Below, piece after piece: positions 43,801 to 51,569 of a DNA stretch of 64,000 nucleotides. Every line of letters starts with the position of its first letter. Position 1 is the stretch's first letter. The stretch is taken from assembly GCA_902615325.1 (NCBI GenBank), contig CACMOJ010000004.1:1-64000 (forward strand), written 5' to 3'. Under the pieces are notes generated by a model, which worked only from the letters and a program-made list of their open reading frames with translations, did not search any database and was not told the DNA's origin. The stretch is from an uncultured SAR116 cluster alpha proteobacterium. Its GTDB lineage: Bacteria > Pseudomonadota > Alphaproteobacteria > Puniceispirillales > Marisalimonadaceae. The translations under genes and the position numbers were made by a program.

Positions 43801-45471
43801 CATAGTATTACCGCTAACAGCCTTAACATCTAAAGATTTTTCAAAAACTTTCAATAGCGGTGAATTGTTATAATAACTATGCAATAAAAATTTTGTTTCA
43901 TCAGTTGCGGCTTGTTCATTAGTTAAATCAGTGGATGGTTGCTTATAGTTAAAACTTAAAACTTCAGTTTCTTGCACAGCTCCAGCTAATTTTGTTCCAG
44001 TTGCTCTTGCAAATAAGGCTGAACTCACTCCGTATGTTGAAGCATTGTTAGTGGCACCATCTGCTGACACACCAGCTCTGTTTAGTGCATCATTAATTCT
44101 CAATTGAGCGTGTGCCAAAAACTCTTCTCTTTTGAAGTTTGGTGATGCAACGTTTTCAATTCCGCTAGTTGTACTGAACAAATCTTCTGTTACAAAACTA
44201 TCTTTCATTAAGTCAACATTTATTGCAGTAAGAGTTTGAAGTTCATCATTGTTATCTAATTGGTTAAATTGAATTGAAAAACTACCATCAGTAACAGGAT
44301 CTATGGATAACTTTGAGTCATCACCAAGTCCAGCGTTAATAGCTCTTTGAACCTCTTTAGCTAAAGTGGCCGCTGTATAGGTTCCTGGTCTAATATCAAT
44401 ACTTTTGAACGCAGCACTACCAGTCGTGTCATCTACTCTGACTGTTAGGAAATCTTTTCCCCAATATGTTGACTTATTCAATGTTGGGTTGGCTTCATAA
44501 GTAGTATAATATTGCAATGGATCTGTTACGACTGTTATAGATGGAGCAGTAGTAGTAAAGGCAGCATCTTCTAAAACTTTATTTGAAATAGTAGCTGCTT
44601 TCGAAGTTGTTTTGTTTGCTAAATCATCAAGAAAGAATAATGGTTGTGTTTGAGCTACTGAAATAATTTGAGGTTTTTCATCTATTGGAATTACTTGACC
44701 AAATCTATCAACTACCAGGGTTTGTCCAGTAGGTGAAATAGCTTCTGTAAGAGATGGTTCAACTTCTCTTCCATCAACAATAAATTTTGTTTGATATTTA
44801 TGTGTTACATTATCTCCAGATGCAGCTTGAGTTTTTATAAAAAATGCAGTTGCAATTACTGGATTACCCAAATTATCAAAAATTGTAACAGAAGTTGAAG
44901 AATTGAAAGTTTCAGGATTTGATGGGTCAAAATCATCAGCATTTGCAAATACAGTTGAAGATGCAGGTAAGTTAACAGATAATGCTAAATTTTTAGTAGC
45001 TTTTGCTTCACCAGCTTCAAGTTCAAGTTTTAAAGGTTTCGCATCTACAATTTCACCACCTTGAACAGATCCATCATTTGATACAGGAAGTGCTAAAACA
45101 TACTGACCAGCTGAATCAACAACAAATCTATCGTTATTAACTGAGAAAGATCCATTTCTGGTGTAAACTGTTTGGTTAGTTGTAAGAGAAGGTCTCAAAG
45201 CAAAGAAACCTTGACCAGATATCGCTAAATCAAGTGCATTAAGGGAAGATGTAACATTACCTTGAGTAAATTGCTGTTTAATACCTTTTAAAATAGTACC
45301 AGAACCAATTGATGATGATGCATTTTGTAATGGTGAGGTTGCAAAAATATCACCAAATTCAGCTTTACTTCTCTTATAACCTGTAGTAGCGACGTTTGCT
45401 ATGTTATTCGAAGTTGCTGAGATGTCAGCCTGAGATCCATTCAAACCTGTTAAAGCGGTATAAAACGACAT
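40804..45471 (-). CDS. flgE: Giant flagellar hook protein FlgE
   Basis: A 1555-residue hook subunit, about three to four times normal. The N-terminus is canonical (FYTALTGLNGSQADISATSN, NIANVATTGYKRSKAEFGDI) and so is the C-terminus (VDITEELVNLITAQRNFQAN, AKTIETNTTLTQAIIQIRA). The middle contains two copies of a domain with I-V-PG-YT-LA-vqxAIN character (about 345-390 and 1240-1300). Four ~60-residue repeats lie at about 700-1015, with TTITVDDTTGF, GxIxIGxExIxYTG and FTGLTRGxxGT motifs as in phage virion proteins. AAGGAG precedes the ATG. The frame is intact over 4.7 kb. Confidence 0.92.
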   Translation of the reverse strand: MSFYTALTGLNGSQADISATSNNIANVATTGYKRSKAEFGDIFATSPLQNASSSIGSGTILKGIKQQFTQGNVTSSLNALDLAISGQGFFALRPSLTTNQTVYTRNGSFSVNNDRFVVDSAGQYVLALPVSNDGSVQGGEIVDAKPLKLELEAGEAKATKNLALSVNLPASSTVFANADDFDPSNPETFNSSTSVTIFDNLGNPVIATAFFIKTQAASGDNVTHKYQTKFIVDGREVEPSLTEAISPTGQTLVVDRFGQVIPIDEKPQIISVAQTQPLFFLDDLANKTTSKAATISNKVLEDAAFTTTAPSITVVTDPLQYYTTYEANPTLNKSTYWGKDFLTVRVDDTTGSAAFKSIDIRPGTYTAATLAKEVQRAINAGLGDDSKLSIDPVTDGSFSIQFNQLDNNDELQTLTAINVDLMKDSFVTEDLFSTTSGIENVASPNFKREEFLAHAQLRINDALNRAGVSADGATNNASTYGVSSALFARATGTKLAGAVQETEVLSFNYKQPSTDLTNEQAATDETKFLLHSYYNNSPLLKVFEKSLDVKAVSGNTMVQDASGTLKVFINDPDDTISTTSFPTEVYLAGEFDTTTSTVNNLKYNGAKFSVSSAGTDANGNKFLNLKSDSTAAINITDTKIKVLHTASKDVDAYFEGGSDIFDNQTTHFGSKRIVLKELNKHAYLNKDLKQPSTLLNGALTSSTTTTITVDDVTGFPSTGGRIKIGTTEVDYSATDTSTNQITISSTDFSSNNIVDDTAVSLVSFTEGIISDFRDELRNTVTAAAVATGTPATGGTLTVGSTAGFPATGTIKIGNEKISYTGLDDNGTDFTGVTRGVDGTSASASATAVLNDNSDTSGNDDLTATETTINYDGTSNGPLPSKGTILIGSEQITYTSNTGSVLSGLTRGANGTTAATHADNATITLLPEVSLVESIEGLGLERRHTLINNTSNITDAATTITVDDTTGFDDSGFLRIENELVQYTGKTATTFTGLTRGVGGTTAAAHNDNVSIFQDLGITDDWVDENDPALKIAYDSSGQNFTLQGVPSKIGTSTSSKMFSFSAFAPGEGTGSNAIGLKTLANKATANIGGGAVLKAESVVFKGDQIAADTQRAFGVEVEYNNLTRKFSISSGTTGENIPSNSAVGVGDAGQASSNIEIGRLAIVDGVATAATTGTGGTNALLGVNATTAISTATGEGAGQGLKSTAAVLTGKTSNEDLSEDFFLSEAAEETIFVVNVNDITAAIKVPEGVYNGTQLATALQERINQMEDSSGNTVNGVTVVYNTVSNSFTFTTGTTGANSKIFVSGSTRLGLDNLELQTGSTPSFVNMANATAKSATGQSLFVNDAGTTTTLAPDSAWTPTTNGTFAKVYLRPGELTFDTQGNLVSPIQKVGYKGDFAANADLDQSALSIDLDLNFNGSTQFASDFNVRSVTQDGQTVGKLDGLDVASNGLVSANYTNGLNIALGRLVTVNFNNQNGLKQIGNATYVETSVSGVANVGEAGADGYGTILSGSLERSNVDITEELVNLITAQRNFQANAKTIETNTTLTQAIIQIRA
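42430..43370 (-). repeat. Four phage-like ~60-residue repeats inside FlgE
   Basis: Units (gene order) at about 43190-43370, 42915-43110, 42690-42890 and 42430-42615. Shared signature: TTITVDDxTGF, then GxIxIGxExIxYTG, then FTGLTRGVxGTTAAxHxDN. The last three are closest to each other; the first lacks the LTRG part. Confidence 0.75.
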
Positions 45472-45495
45472 TTTTGTTTCTCCTTAAACTATAAA

Positions 45496-46185
45496 TTAAT
45501 TCTTAAATCTTACTACTTGTGATGGATCAACAGATCCATAGTCTTCAACTTCAAGCATATAACCATTATCTGTTTTGGATGTGCCTTCAACTTTAGCGAA
45601 AACTTTTGTTGATAATTGATCTGCATCACCTTGGTTGCCAGTAAAAGCTTTGATCATTATTTGTTTTTTACTCTCTACCATATCTTTTGGTAAATCTTTC
45701 CATTGAAAACCAACTAATCCTGCCACTTGTGGGCCTAAATTTTCTTCATGAAGGACTTCTCCTTCCATACTTTCAAAAATAATTTTTAAGTTTGATGCTG
45801 TTTTAGGTAGATCAACAACACCACTTACAATGCCTTCATGATTGGGCCTTGCCATTTTTCCAGGGACTAATACAGAATGACCCATTAACTGAGTTGCTGA
45901 AGCTATTCTTAATTCAGACAACTGATTATTAACATTTTTCATAGTTTCACCCATTTGAGTGATACCTGTAACAGTTGAAAATTGGGCCATTTGTGCAATA
46001 AAATCTGCATTATCTACAGGCGCAAAAGGGTCTTGATTTTGCAGCTGAACAGTCATTAATTTTAAAAAATCTTCTTGACCTAATTGATCTTTTACTTCTC
46101 TAGGTGCAAATTTGTCTTTTGTTTTATTAATACCTAATTGATCTAATATTTTATTTAATGATTGATTAGAAGAAATTTCTGACAT
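45496..46185 (-). CDS. flgD: Hook assembly scaffold FlgD
   Basis: A 229-residue hook-cap protein. The conserved N-terminal block is LGQEDFLKLMTVQLQNQDPF with PVDNADFIAQMAQFSTVTGI (about residues 33-73). A beta-rich C-terminal half follows with the FlgD tudor/Fn3-like region (VSGVVDLPKTASNLKIIFES). It caps the growing hook and is discarded. Located between flgC and flgE in the sigma-54 flgB operon. Confidence 0.93.
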   Translation of the reverse strand: MSEISSNQSLNKILDQLGINKTKDKFAPREVKDQLGQEDFLKLMTVQLQNQDPFAPVDNADFIAQMAQFSTVTGITQMGETMKNVNNQLSELRIASATQLMGHSVLVPGKMARPNHEGIVSGVVDLPKTASNLKIIFESMEGEVLHEENLGPQVAGLVGFQWKDLPKDMVESKKQIMIKAFTGNQGDADQLSTKVFAKVEGTSKTDNGYMLEVEDYGSVDPSQVVRFKN

Positions 46186-46197
46186 TTTTTTTCCCTT

Positions 46198-46611
46198 TTA
46201 TTTTCCTAAATTTATAGTTTTTAATGTTAATGCTTTTAAAGTTGTTACTACTTCAATGTTATTTTGATATTGTCTAGAAGCATCCATCATATCGACCATC
46301 TCTTCTTCAACATTAATTGGTGCTTTGTAAATGTATCCATCTCCATCCGCTAATGGGTGGTTAGGATCAAAAATTTTAAAAGGTTCTTTTTGAAGTTCTA
46401 CGACTTTAGACACATTAACTGTGGATATACCATTTTTTTTTACACTTTCACTATATTGTGTTTTAAATTCTGGTTTAAGGGGTTTATAAACTGTTTCTGG
46501 ATCTCCAGTGGTTGCTCCAGCATTGGCTAAATTAGATGAAATTGTATTTAGTCTAACCATCTGTGCTGCCATTGCCCTACCTGCAATATCGAATATATTT
46601 TTAATTTTCAT
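46198..46611 (-). CDS. flgC: Proximal rod protein FlgC
   Basis: A 137-residue rod protein with FDIAGRAMAAQMVRLNTISS, NLANAGATTGDPE and the C-terminal NVEEEMVDMMDASRQYQNNI. The length and the DPNHPLADGDGYIYKAPINV region are typical. Its start overlaps the flgB stop by one base. Confidence 0.95.
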   Translation of the reverse strand: MKIKNIFDIAGRAMAAQMVRLNTISSNLANAGATTGDPETVYKPLKPEFKTQYSESVKKNGISTVNVSKVVELQKEPFKIFDPNHPLADGDGYIYKAPINVEEEMVDMMDASRQYQNNIEVVTTLKALTLKTINLGK

Positions 46612-46997
46612 TATTCACCTTTAATTGCAGAAATCATTTTTGAAATTTTTCCATTCAAAAAATTTAAAGTAGTCTGATATCTTGTTGTATTTTCAGCAAA
46701 TTGCATTTGTTCAACTGATAATTCTACAGTATTGCCATCTAAGGAAGCTATAACGGGATCTCTATAAAATGCTTTACCGGAAATATTATAATTTTTTGTA
46801 GGTATATGTTTAGAATGTGTTGTTTTAATTTCACCAGTATTCGTAACTTTTTTAAATTCATCTAAAAAATTAATGTCTCTTGCTTTATAATTTGGAGTTG
46901 CTGCATTAGCTATATTAGATGCAATGATATCATTCCTCTTGTTTCTTATTTTTAAAGCACTACCAAAAAAAGTTAGTTGTTTTTTAATTGAATCCAT
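46611..46997 (-). CDS. flgB: Proximal rod protein FlgB
   Basis: A 128-residue rod protein with LTFFGSALKIRNKRNDIIAS, NIANAATPNYKARDINF and the C-terminal VELSVEQMQFAENTTRYQTT. It is the first gene of the flgBCDEF operon. The sigma-54 promoter lies 27-43 bases upstream and AGGATAAAAAC precedes the ATG. fliE, often adjacent, is not in the window. Confidence 0.93.
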   Translation of the reverse strand: MDSIKKQLTFFGSALKIRNKRNDIIASNIANAATPNYKARDINFLDEFKKVTNTGEIKTTHSKHIPTKNYNISGKAFYRDPVIASLDGNTVELSVEQMQFAENTTRYQTTLNFLNGKISKMISAIKGE

Positions 46998-47023
46998 GTT
47001 TTTATCCTAATTGAATGATTAAT

Positions 47024-47040
47024 TGCAATTATAATGCCAA
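47024..47040 (-). promoter_or_regulatory. Sigma-54 promoter of flgBCDEF
   Basis: Minus strand reads TTGGCATTATAATTGCA, exact geometry. The predicted start is near 47013, 16 bases before the flgB ATG. It overlaps the -35 side of the divergent GTCGTTAT element. Confidence 0.8.
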
Positions 47041-47065
47041 ACATTTTAAGAACTAAGTCGTTATT
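47038..47065 (+). promoter_or_regulatory. Putative sigma-28-like promoter of the gene at 47072
   Basis: Reads CAAA-N16-GTCGTTAT. The predicted start falls on or within two bases of the ATG at 47072, giving a leaderless transcript. It shares bases 47038-47040 with the divergent sigma-54 promoter. Confidence 0.45.
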
Positions 47066-47071
47066 TTAATT

Positions 47072-47497
47072 ATGGAAACATTAGCACCTTCTATACTAGA
47101 TGTAAGAAACTCATTTTTAGACCAATTTAAAAATGAAAAATTAGAATCAATATCAAAAAAATTAGACCAATTGTTCGACATAGAAAAAGATCCAGTAAAA
47201 AGAATAGTTATATTGGCATCAAGAGTTGAAACTATTAGAAAAAGAATTGAGGAAATATATCTGGATGAAGTTAACGAAAAGAAAATAGTAAAAACTGCTG
47301 AAGAAAAAAAAGAAACATTGACTGAAGTTACTTCAGATAATGATGAAAAAAATGAAACTGACAAGTGGATAAGAGTTATCATGAAAGAAAGTACTGAAGT
47401 GAATGGTGTTAGATTTCCTGAAGGAATTCAAATTGATGTTACTGAGGATGACTCCAAAAAATTGATTGAGTCTGGTAAGGCCGCAATCATAACATAA
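47072..47497 (+). CDS. Hypothetical flagellar-locus protein
   Basis: A 141-residue soluble protein. An N-terminal helical half contains VKRIVILASRVETIRKRIEE (about residues 38-57) and an acidic Lys/Glu linker (about 65-95). A compact C-terminal unit has STEVNGVRFPEGIQIDVTED (about 106-125) and SKKLIESGKAAII. I do not recognise the family. It is divergent from flgB, with a late-type promoter, and converges on the DUF2802 gene with three bases between stops. Probably motility-related by position and promoter. Confidence 0.6.
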   Translation: METLAPSILDVRNSFLDQFKNEKLESISKKLDQLFDIEKDPVKRIVILASRVETIRKRIEEIYLDEVNEKKIVKTAEEKKETLTEVTSDNDEKNETDKWIRVIMKESTEVNGVRFPEGIQIDVTEDDSKKLIESGKAAIIT

Positions 47498-47500
47498 TTT

Positions 47501-47923
47501 TTACTTTACATTTTTATGATAAGCGTAAATTGTTTCTATTTCACCATCATTTAAACCAGTTTTAGTTTTAATTTCTTCTTTTGAGCTTCCTGAACGAACC
47601 ATCTCTATTGCTAAAGTTAAAACATCATCATCGCCTTTTACTGCTTTAATATTTGATAAATTTTTTTCCATATTTGAGATATCAAGTATTAATTCATCTA
47701 ATTTTTTCTTATTAATTTCTGTTATTTTAGACAACGTATTGACATAATCAGCTAATTCAGAGTTATTTTTTTTTAATAGATTTTGATAATCATCAATTTT
47801 TTTATCAGTTTTTTTTATAAAATTATTTTGTACAAACAAAATGCCAATTGTACTTATTGTTATGATTATTAGAATTGAAATAATAATTAATTCAAAATTT
47901 TGTAAAATAAAATTTAAATACAT
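47501..47923 (-). CDS. DUF2802-like membrane-anchored coiled-coil protein
   Basis: A 140-residue protein with one N-terminal membrane segment (about residues 11-31), a coiled coil (about 38-95) and a C-terminal helix-turn unit VLTLAIEMVRSGSSKEEIKT followed by GLNDGEIETIYAYHK. That tail matches DUF2802 proteins, typically found in flagellar and chemotaxis operons of proteobacteria with unknown function. It is the last gene of the flgP-to-flgN run. Confidence 0.65.
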   Translation of the reverse strand: MYLNFILQNFELIIISILIIITISTIGILFVQNNFIKKTDKKIDDYQNLLKKNNSELADYVNTLSKITEINKKKLDELILDISNMEKNLSNIKAVKGDDDVLTLAIEMVRSGSSKEEIKTKTGLNDGEIETIYAYHKNVK

Positions 47924-47966
47924 AGATGTATTCTAAAAATTTAATTAGAAAAATACTACTAAATTG

Positions 47967-48257
47967 TTAAGAATTCAAATAAGAGCTGTATTTTTCAGTA
48001 ATTATTAATTTATTTTTTACATTTAGTTCAATTTGATTAATTCTATTTAAAACATTCTCAATTTTAGTTTTAATATCATTATTTTGAATATCTTGAAATC
48101 GAATGCTGTCAGTATCTACATCTTTATAATTTGAAAGGTCGTCTGAAATATTGATTAATCTTTCTTTTAAAATACTATAACTTGTTTCACTAATTATTGC
48201 TCTGTCTAATTTATTAAACAGCTCAACAGTGTTATTTAATTTATTAACAAAATTCAT
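47967..48257 (-). CDS. flgN: FlgN-like flagellar export chaperone
   Basis: A 96-residue, all-helical protein directly after flgM, the standard flgM-flgN order. FlgN chaperones FlgK and FlgL for export. Sequence similarity in this family is very low; I see the expected length and heptad-rich helices (ELFNKLDRAIISETSYSILK, then IKTKIENVLNRINQIEL) but no diagnostic motif. The call therefore rests mainly on position. Confidence 0.5.
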   Translation of the reverse strand: MNFVNKLNNTVELFNKLDRAIISETSYSILKERLINISDDLSNYKDVDTDSIRFQDIQNNDIKTKIENVLNRINQIELNVKNKLIITEKYSSYLNS

Positions 48258-48273
48258 ATCAAAAAATTTCAGT

Positions 48274-48561
48274 CTATGATTTCAAGTCGTTATAAGCTTC
48301 CATTAAAGCATCAGATATTTTATCTAAATCAAGAGGATAATTACCAGATGAAATAGCTTTTTTTATACTCGAGACCTTATCATAATCAATTGGTGCATTA
48401 GATGCTAAATCATTTATAATATTTTTTTGCTCTATCTTTATATCTGTAGAGTTATCACTAATATAATTACTTGAATTAGCTATAGAATTATTAACTTTAG
48501 CTGAATTTTTAGATGATTTACCATCTAAATTTATTAAAGTATTTGTTATTTTATCAACCAT
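48274..48561 (-). CDS. flgM: Anti-sigma-28 factor FlgM
   Basis: A 95-residue protein with an Asn/Ser-rich disordered N-terminus. The C-terminal sigma-binding half is diagnostic: APIDYDKVSSIKKAISSGNY then LDLDKISDALM (residues 55-88). FlgM holds FliA (55635-56354) inactive until the hook is complete and is then exported. GGAGAAC lies upstream. Its own GTCGTATA promoter with a 15-base spacer fits feedback control by FliA. Confidence 0.88.
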   Translation of the reverse strand: MVDKITNTLINLDGKSSKNSAKVNNSIANSSNYISDNSTDIKIEQKNIINDLASNAPIDYDKVSSIKKAISSGNYPLDLDKISDALMEAYNDLKS

Positions 48562-48582
48562 TATTAGTTCTCCACATTTTCA

Positions 48583-48609
48583 TATACGACATTAATTTAA
48601 TTCATTTTA
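48583..48609 (-). promoter_or_regulatory. Putative sigma-28 promoter of flgM
   Basis: Minus strand reads TAAA-N15-GTCGTATA, the canonical FliA spacing with a variant -10. flgM is a known FliA target in many bacteria, which makes this the best anchor for interpreting the recurrent element. Confidence 0.6.
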
Positions 48610-49293
48610 GAAAAAAACATTTATTTTTTTATTTTTTTTTAAAATTCCTTTAATAACTTTTCCACTTCTTTCATTTTTGACTTCTATTAAATCACCAATA
48701 TTACCTGATTTCATTGCAAATCCTCTAGTGCTTATTATAGTATTTTTAAATTTTAACTCTATAACTATTGGGTCACCTTCATTAACAGAATACTTTTCAA
48801 AAAGATGTCTGGGTTGTATTAATTGACCTACTCTTAAATTTTGTTTAACTTTTCTTCCTATTAACTCTTCTTTTTTAGTAAAAAAAACATTATTTTTGGA
48901 ACTATTAACATAAATAAGGTCGTCTGTAGATATATAATTTCCTTTTTCAATTGACTTATTCAACACAATTATTTGAGTATGATTTGATAACTTAAATCTT
49001 TTTTCTCTAATTTTATCTGCATTAGTTTTAACAAAAATTGTCCAAGATTTTCTGCCCTTACAGGTTACCCTTACTAGCTTATAGTTATTAAAATGCTTTT
49101 TGAATGATATATCTTTATCACAATCGGGTAGTATTTTATTCTTGGAAAATTTTGGGCTAGACTCTATACCCATAGTAGCTAACCAGGTTTTTACATAATC
49201 ATTAATTTCAGTTCCAGATATTGCATAAAGATTTTTTGGAAGTAAAATTAAGGTTAATATAATTAAATTAATTTTTAAAAATCTTTTATTCAA
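48607..49293 (-). CDS. flgA: P-ring assembly chaperone FlgA
   Basis: A 228-residue periplasmic chaperone for FlgI. Signal sequence FLKINLIILTLILLPKNLYA is followed by a C-terminal SAF domain (about residues 105-225) with IVLNKSIEKGNYISTDDLIY, LIGRKVKQNLRVGQLIQPRH and MKSGNIGDLIEVKNERSGKV. The start is a TTG at 49291-49293: a strong GGAGG lies six bases upstream, and the stop of the previous gene is two bases before it. In-frame ATGs further upstream (49347, 49326) would overlap that gene and spoil the signal peptide. Confidence 0.88.
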   Translation of the reverse strand: MNKRFLKINLIILTLILLPKNLYAISGTEINDYVKTWLATMGIESSPKFSKNKILPDCDKDISFKKHFNNYKLVRVTCKGRKSWTIFVKTNADKIREKRFKLSNHTQIIVLNKSIEKGNYISTDDLIYVNSSKNNVFFTKKEELIGRKVKQNLRVGQLIQPRHLFEKYSVNEGDPIVIELKFKNTIISTRGFAMKSGNIGDLIEVKNERSGKVIKGILKKNKKINVFF

Positions 49294-49294
49294 A

Positions 49295-49726
49295 TTATCC
49301 TCCAAAAAAATAAATATGCTTTTCATCTTTAGAATAAACTTTTTCATTAGGTTTTCTTTTTATAATTAAGTTTTTTATTTCTTCTATACTTGGAAGATAT
49401 AGAATTTTATCTGCAAATAAAAAGTTAGGATTTTTTCTTACAAATGCATGTTTATTATAATGAACAATTGATAATGTTAAAACATCTTTGTTAAAGTTTT
49501 TAACTCCATAGTTTTTTAAAATTATATCCGATAATGTTTCATTCTTTTTCACTTTATATTGTTTTGAAAATTTTTGGTCATTTAAAAATGGGTTCTTTAT
49601 TTGATCAAATGATATTATACCATTATCATCACTGTATTCTAAAACTACAAAAGGCTCACTTAACACTATTTTTGTAATTAATTGTAAAAATATTAATATC
49701 GATAAAAGTTTAATGCTTTTTTTCAT
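49295..49726 (-). CDS. Periplasmic LysM/FimV-like protein
   Basis: A 143-residue protein with a signal peptide (about residues 1-23) and a LysM- or FimV-like segment YKVKKNETLSDIILKNYGVK with a closing ADKILYLPS (about 57-112), a peptidoglycan-binding type of fold. It lies between flgT and flgA. A role in anchoring the basal-body rings to the cell wall is plausible but inferred. Not recognised as a named flagellar gene. Confidence 0.55.
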   Translation of the reverse strand: MKKSIKLLSILIFLQLITKIVLSEPFVVLEYSDDNGIISFDQIKNPFLNDQKFSKQYKVKKNETLSDIILKNYGVKNFNKDVLTLSIVHYNKHAFVRKNPNFLFADKILYLPSIEEIKNLIIKRKPNEKVYSKDEKHIYFFGG

Positions 49727-49729
49727 AAC

Positions 49730-50878
49730 TTACTCTATAAATTGTATTTTCATTCTATCTAATTCAGAAAGTTTAATTTTGTCATTTAAAGTGACTAACT
49801 TACTTCTATTTTCTGTTATTTCTGAAATAAATAAAACAGTCGTATCTAAATTTGATTTAATACTATTTTGATAGTTTTTCTTAACAATCCCAATTTGTCT
49901 ATTTTTTAAACCATGTTTTTTTCCTAAATCAACATACAAAGCATTATTTACAAAATTAATTCTTGCTTCAGTTGGTAGACAATTAAATGTTTTCACCATT
50001 TCAATTATCCCTTCAGATATTCCAGATATCACATCTGAGTTAACTTCTTCTTTAGTTTTACTTGCTAAAGCAGAAATTAATTGAAATTTACTTAGAAATA
50101 TATTTTGAAACTCTTTAGTAATCATAAAAGTCTTAAAAAACTTATAATCTGGTCCCTTGAAAAAATTCAATTGAATGGAATACTCAGCTAAATTATATGC
50201 ATTTTCAACTTTTTTGTAAGAATTAACTGGTACGACTTTAAATACTGGCGCTACGAGAAATTCTCCAGTCTCTATTGTTGGAGTGCCTTCTACATTTGAT
50301 GAGTAGTCAAATTCTTCATTATTGGAAGATTTAATAATTTTATTTAGTTCAAAGTTATCATAATTTTTTAATATAAATTGATTATCATTCGAAATTTTAT
50401 TTATAAAAAATTCATTCCATTCATACATTGATCTTAACACATAGGAAGGAAGAGAATGGTTGTAAATTATTGTTGGCTTAAATATAGAAATATTAATTGG
50501 TTTTTTTTTACATTCAAATATTTTATTCTTACCACCAATTACTGCTAAAATTTTAACTTCGTAATGATCATTTATTTTATTTTCTGAAATAATTTTAAAG
50601 TCTAAAATCTGCGAGTTTGATTTGATAATCGACTGATCATTTAAAATTGTATTTTGAGAAACGCTTGAAAATCCATCAACAAAAGCTCCACCTTTTAATG
50701 ATGCAAGATATAAAGCATCTTCAAGTGCTAATCTTCGAGCTTTTTCTTGATTATTATTTAATACAACTGCTCTACCAGTAACTTCTGTTTTTAAAACATT
50801 TAGATCTTGGAACGCGCAAACATCAAAAGCAATAACTGATAATATTAAAAAAAAGTAATATTTAATAAACTTCTTCAT
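49730..50878 (-). CDS. flgT: Flagellar H-ring protein FlgT
   Basis: A 382-residue exported protein (signal about 1-22). The N-terminal FlgT domain is recognisable: TEVTGRAVVLNNNQEKARRL, ALEDALYLASLKGGAFVDG and ILDFKIISENKINDHYEVKI (about residues 30-115). A C-terminal beta-barrel-like part contains YVDLGKKHGLKNRQIGIVKK. In Vibrio, FlgT builds the H ring around the LP ring and helps recruit the stator T ring. Four bases from flgP and from the LysM-like gene, in the same operon. Confidence 0.82.
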   Translation of the reverse strand: MKKFIKYYFFLILSVIAFDVCAFQDLNVLKTEVTGRAVVLNNNQEKARRLALEDALYLASLKGGAFVDGFSSVSQNTILNDQSIIKSNSQILDFKIISENKINDHYEVKILAVIGGKNKIFECKKKPINISIFKPTIIYNHSLPSYVLRSMYEWNEFFINKISNDNQFILKNYDNFELNKIIKSSNNEEFDYSSNVEGTPTIETGEFLVAPVFKVVPVNSYKKVENAYNLAEYSIQLNFFKGPDYKFFKTFMITKEFQNIFLSKFQLISALASKTKEEVNSDVISGISEGIIEMVKTFNCLPTEARINFVNNALYVDLGKKHGLKNRQIGIVKKNYQNSIKSNLDTTVLFISEITENRSKLVTLNDKIKLSELDRMKIQFIE

Positions 50879-50881
50879 AAA

Positions 50882-51385
50882 TTAAGATCTTCTAGCATTT
50901 CTTAAAAGTGCCATCATCATATCTCTATCTATTTCAAGAACAGTTTCATATGTGTCCTTACCTGTTGGATTTATTCTAACTGTCTTTGCACCTCTGATAA
51001 CACCTTTTACAACTGCTCTAAATGTATCATTTTGAACCATTAAATCTATAACAGTTGTATTAGAATCAACTTGAATACCATGAATCTGTTCTGCCAACTC
51101 TCTCATAGCTGACATCCTTGAAGACCTTATAGCCATTAATCTTTTTTGAGCTTGAGTTCTGCCAGGTTGACTTGATACAACAGCGTAACCTACAGCCGTT
51201 AATGTAGGAATTTTTTCTACAGAACTGTCAAAAACTTCTTTTAAAGCAACTATACCATTAGTATTTTTATCTATACTTATAGAATTGTTTTTAGACAAAT
51301 TTAGATCATCAAAACTTTGCATACAACTTGTCAAAAATAAAAAACAAGATGTAACTATAATTTTTATAAGGTTAATAAACTTCAT
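50882..51385 (-). CDS. flgP: Flagellar outer-membrane lipoprotein FlgP (LPP20 family)
   Basis: A 167-residue lipoprotein with lipobox LTSC (Cys21). The LPP20/FlgP domain (about 58-165) includes LTAVGYAVVSSQPGRTQAQK, RLMAIRSSRMSAMRELAEQI and the end VLEIDRDMM. FlgP forms H-ring or basal-disc structures in Vibrio and Campylobacter. It heads the operon flgP-flgT-LysM-flgA, under a sigma-54 promoter with GGAG before the ATG. The usual partner flgO is not seen. Confidence 0.82.
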   Translation of the reverse strand: MKFINLIKIIVTSCFLFLTSCMQSFDDLNLSKNNSISIDKNTNGIVALKEVFDSSVEKIPTLTAVGYAVVSSQPGRTQAQKRLMAIRSSRMSAMRELAEQIHGIQVDSNTTVIDLMVQNDTFRAVVKGVIRGAKTVRINPTGKDTYETVLEIDRDMMMALLRNARRS

Positions 51386-51411
51386 TATAATCTCCTAATT
51401 TGAATTTGATC

Positions 51412-51428
51412 TGCACAAATTATGCCAA
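51412..51428 (-). promoter_or_regulatory. Sigma-54 promoter of the flgP operon
   Basis: Minus strand reads TTGGCATAATTTGTGCA, correct geometry with TGTGC at -12. The predicted start is near 51401, then GGAG and the ATG at 51385. Divergent from the flhA site 43 bases away. Confidence 0.7.
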
Positions 51429-51471
51429 TTATGGTTAGAGACTTTTTTTTTAAAAATAAATTTTAATTAAA

Positions 51472-51488
51472 TTGGCATTCTTCTTGCT
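51472..51488 (+). promoter_or_regulatory. Sigma-54 promoter of flhA-flhF-flhG-fliA
   Basis: TTGGCATTCTTCTTGCT, a strong -24/-12 match. The predicted start at about 51499 leaves an unusually long 70-base leader before flhA. Since fliA lies downstream, this puts FliA under sigma-54 control. Confidence 0.8.
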
Positions 51489-51569
51489 TCTAAATTGAAC
51501 GTAAAGAATTATTAAATCACAGGATTCTAACTATATGTTTTTATTGAATAAATTAAATAAGGAAGTGTC

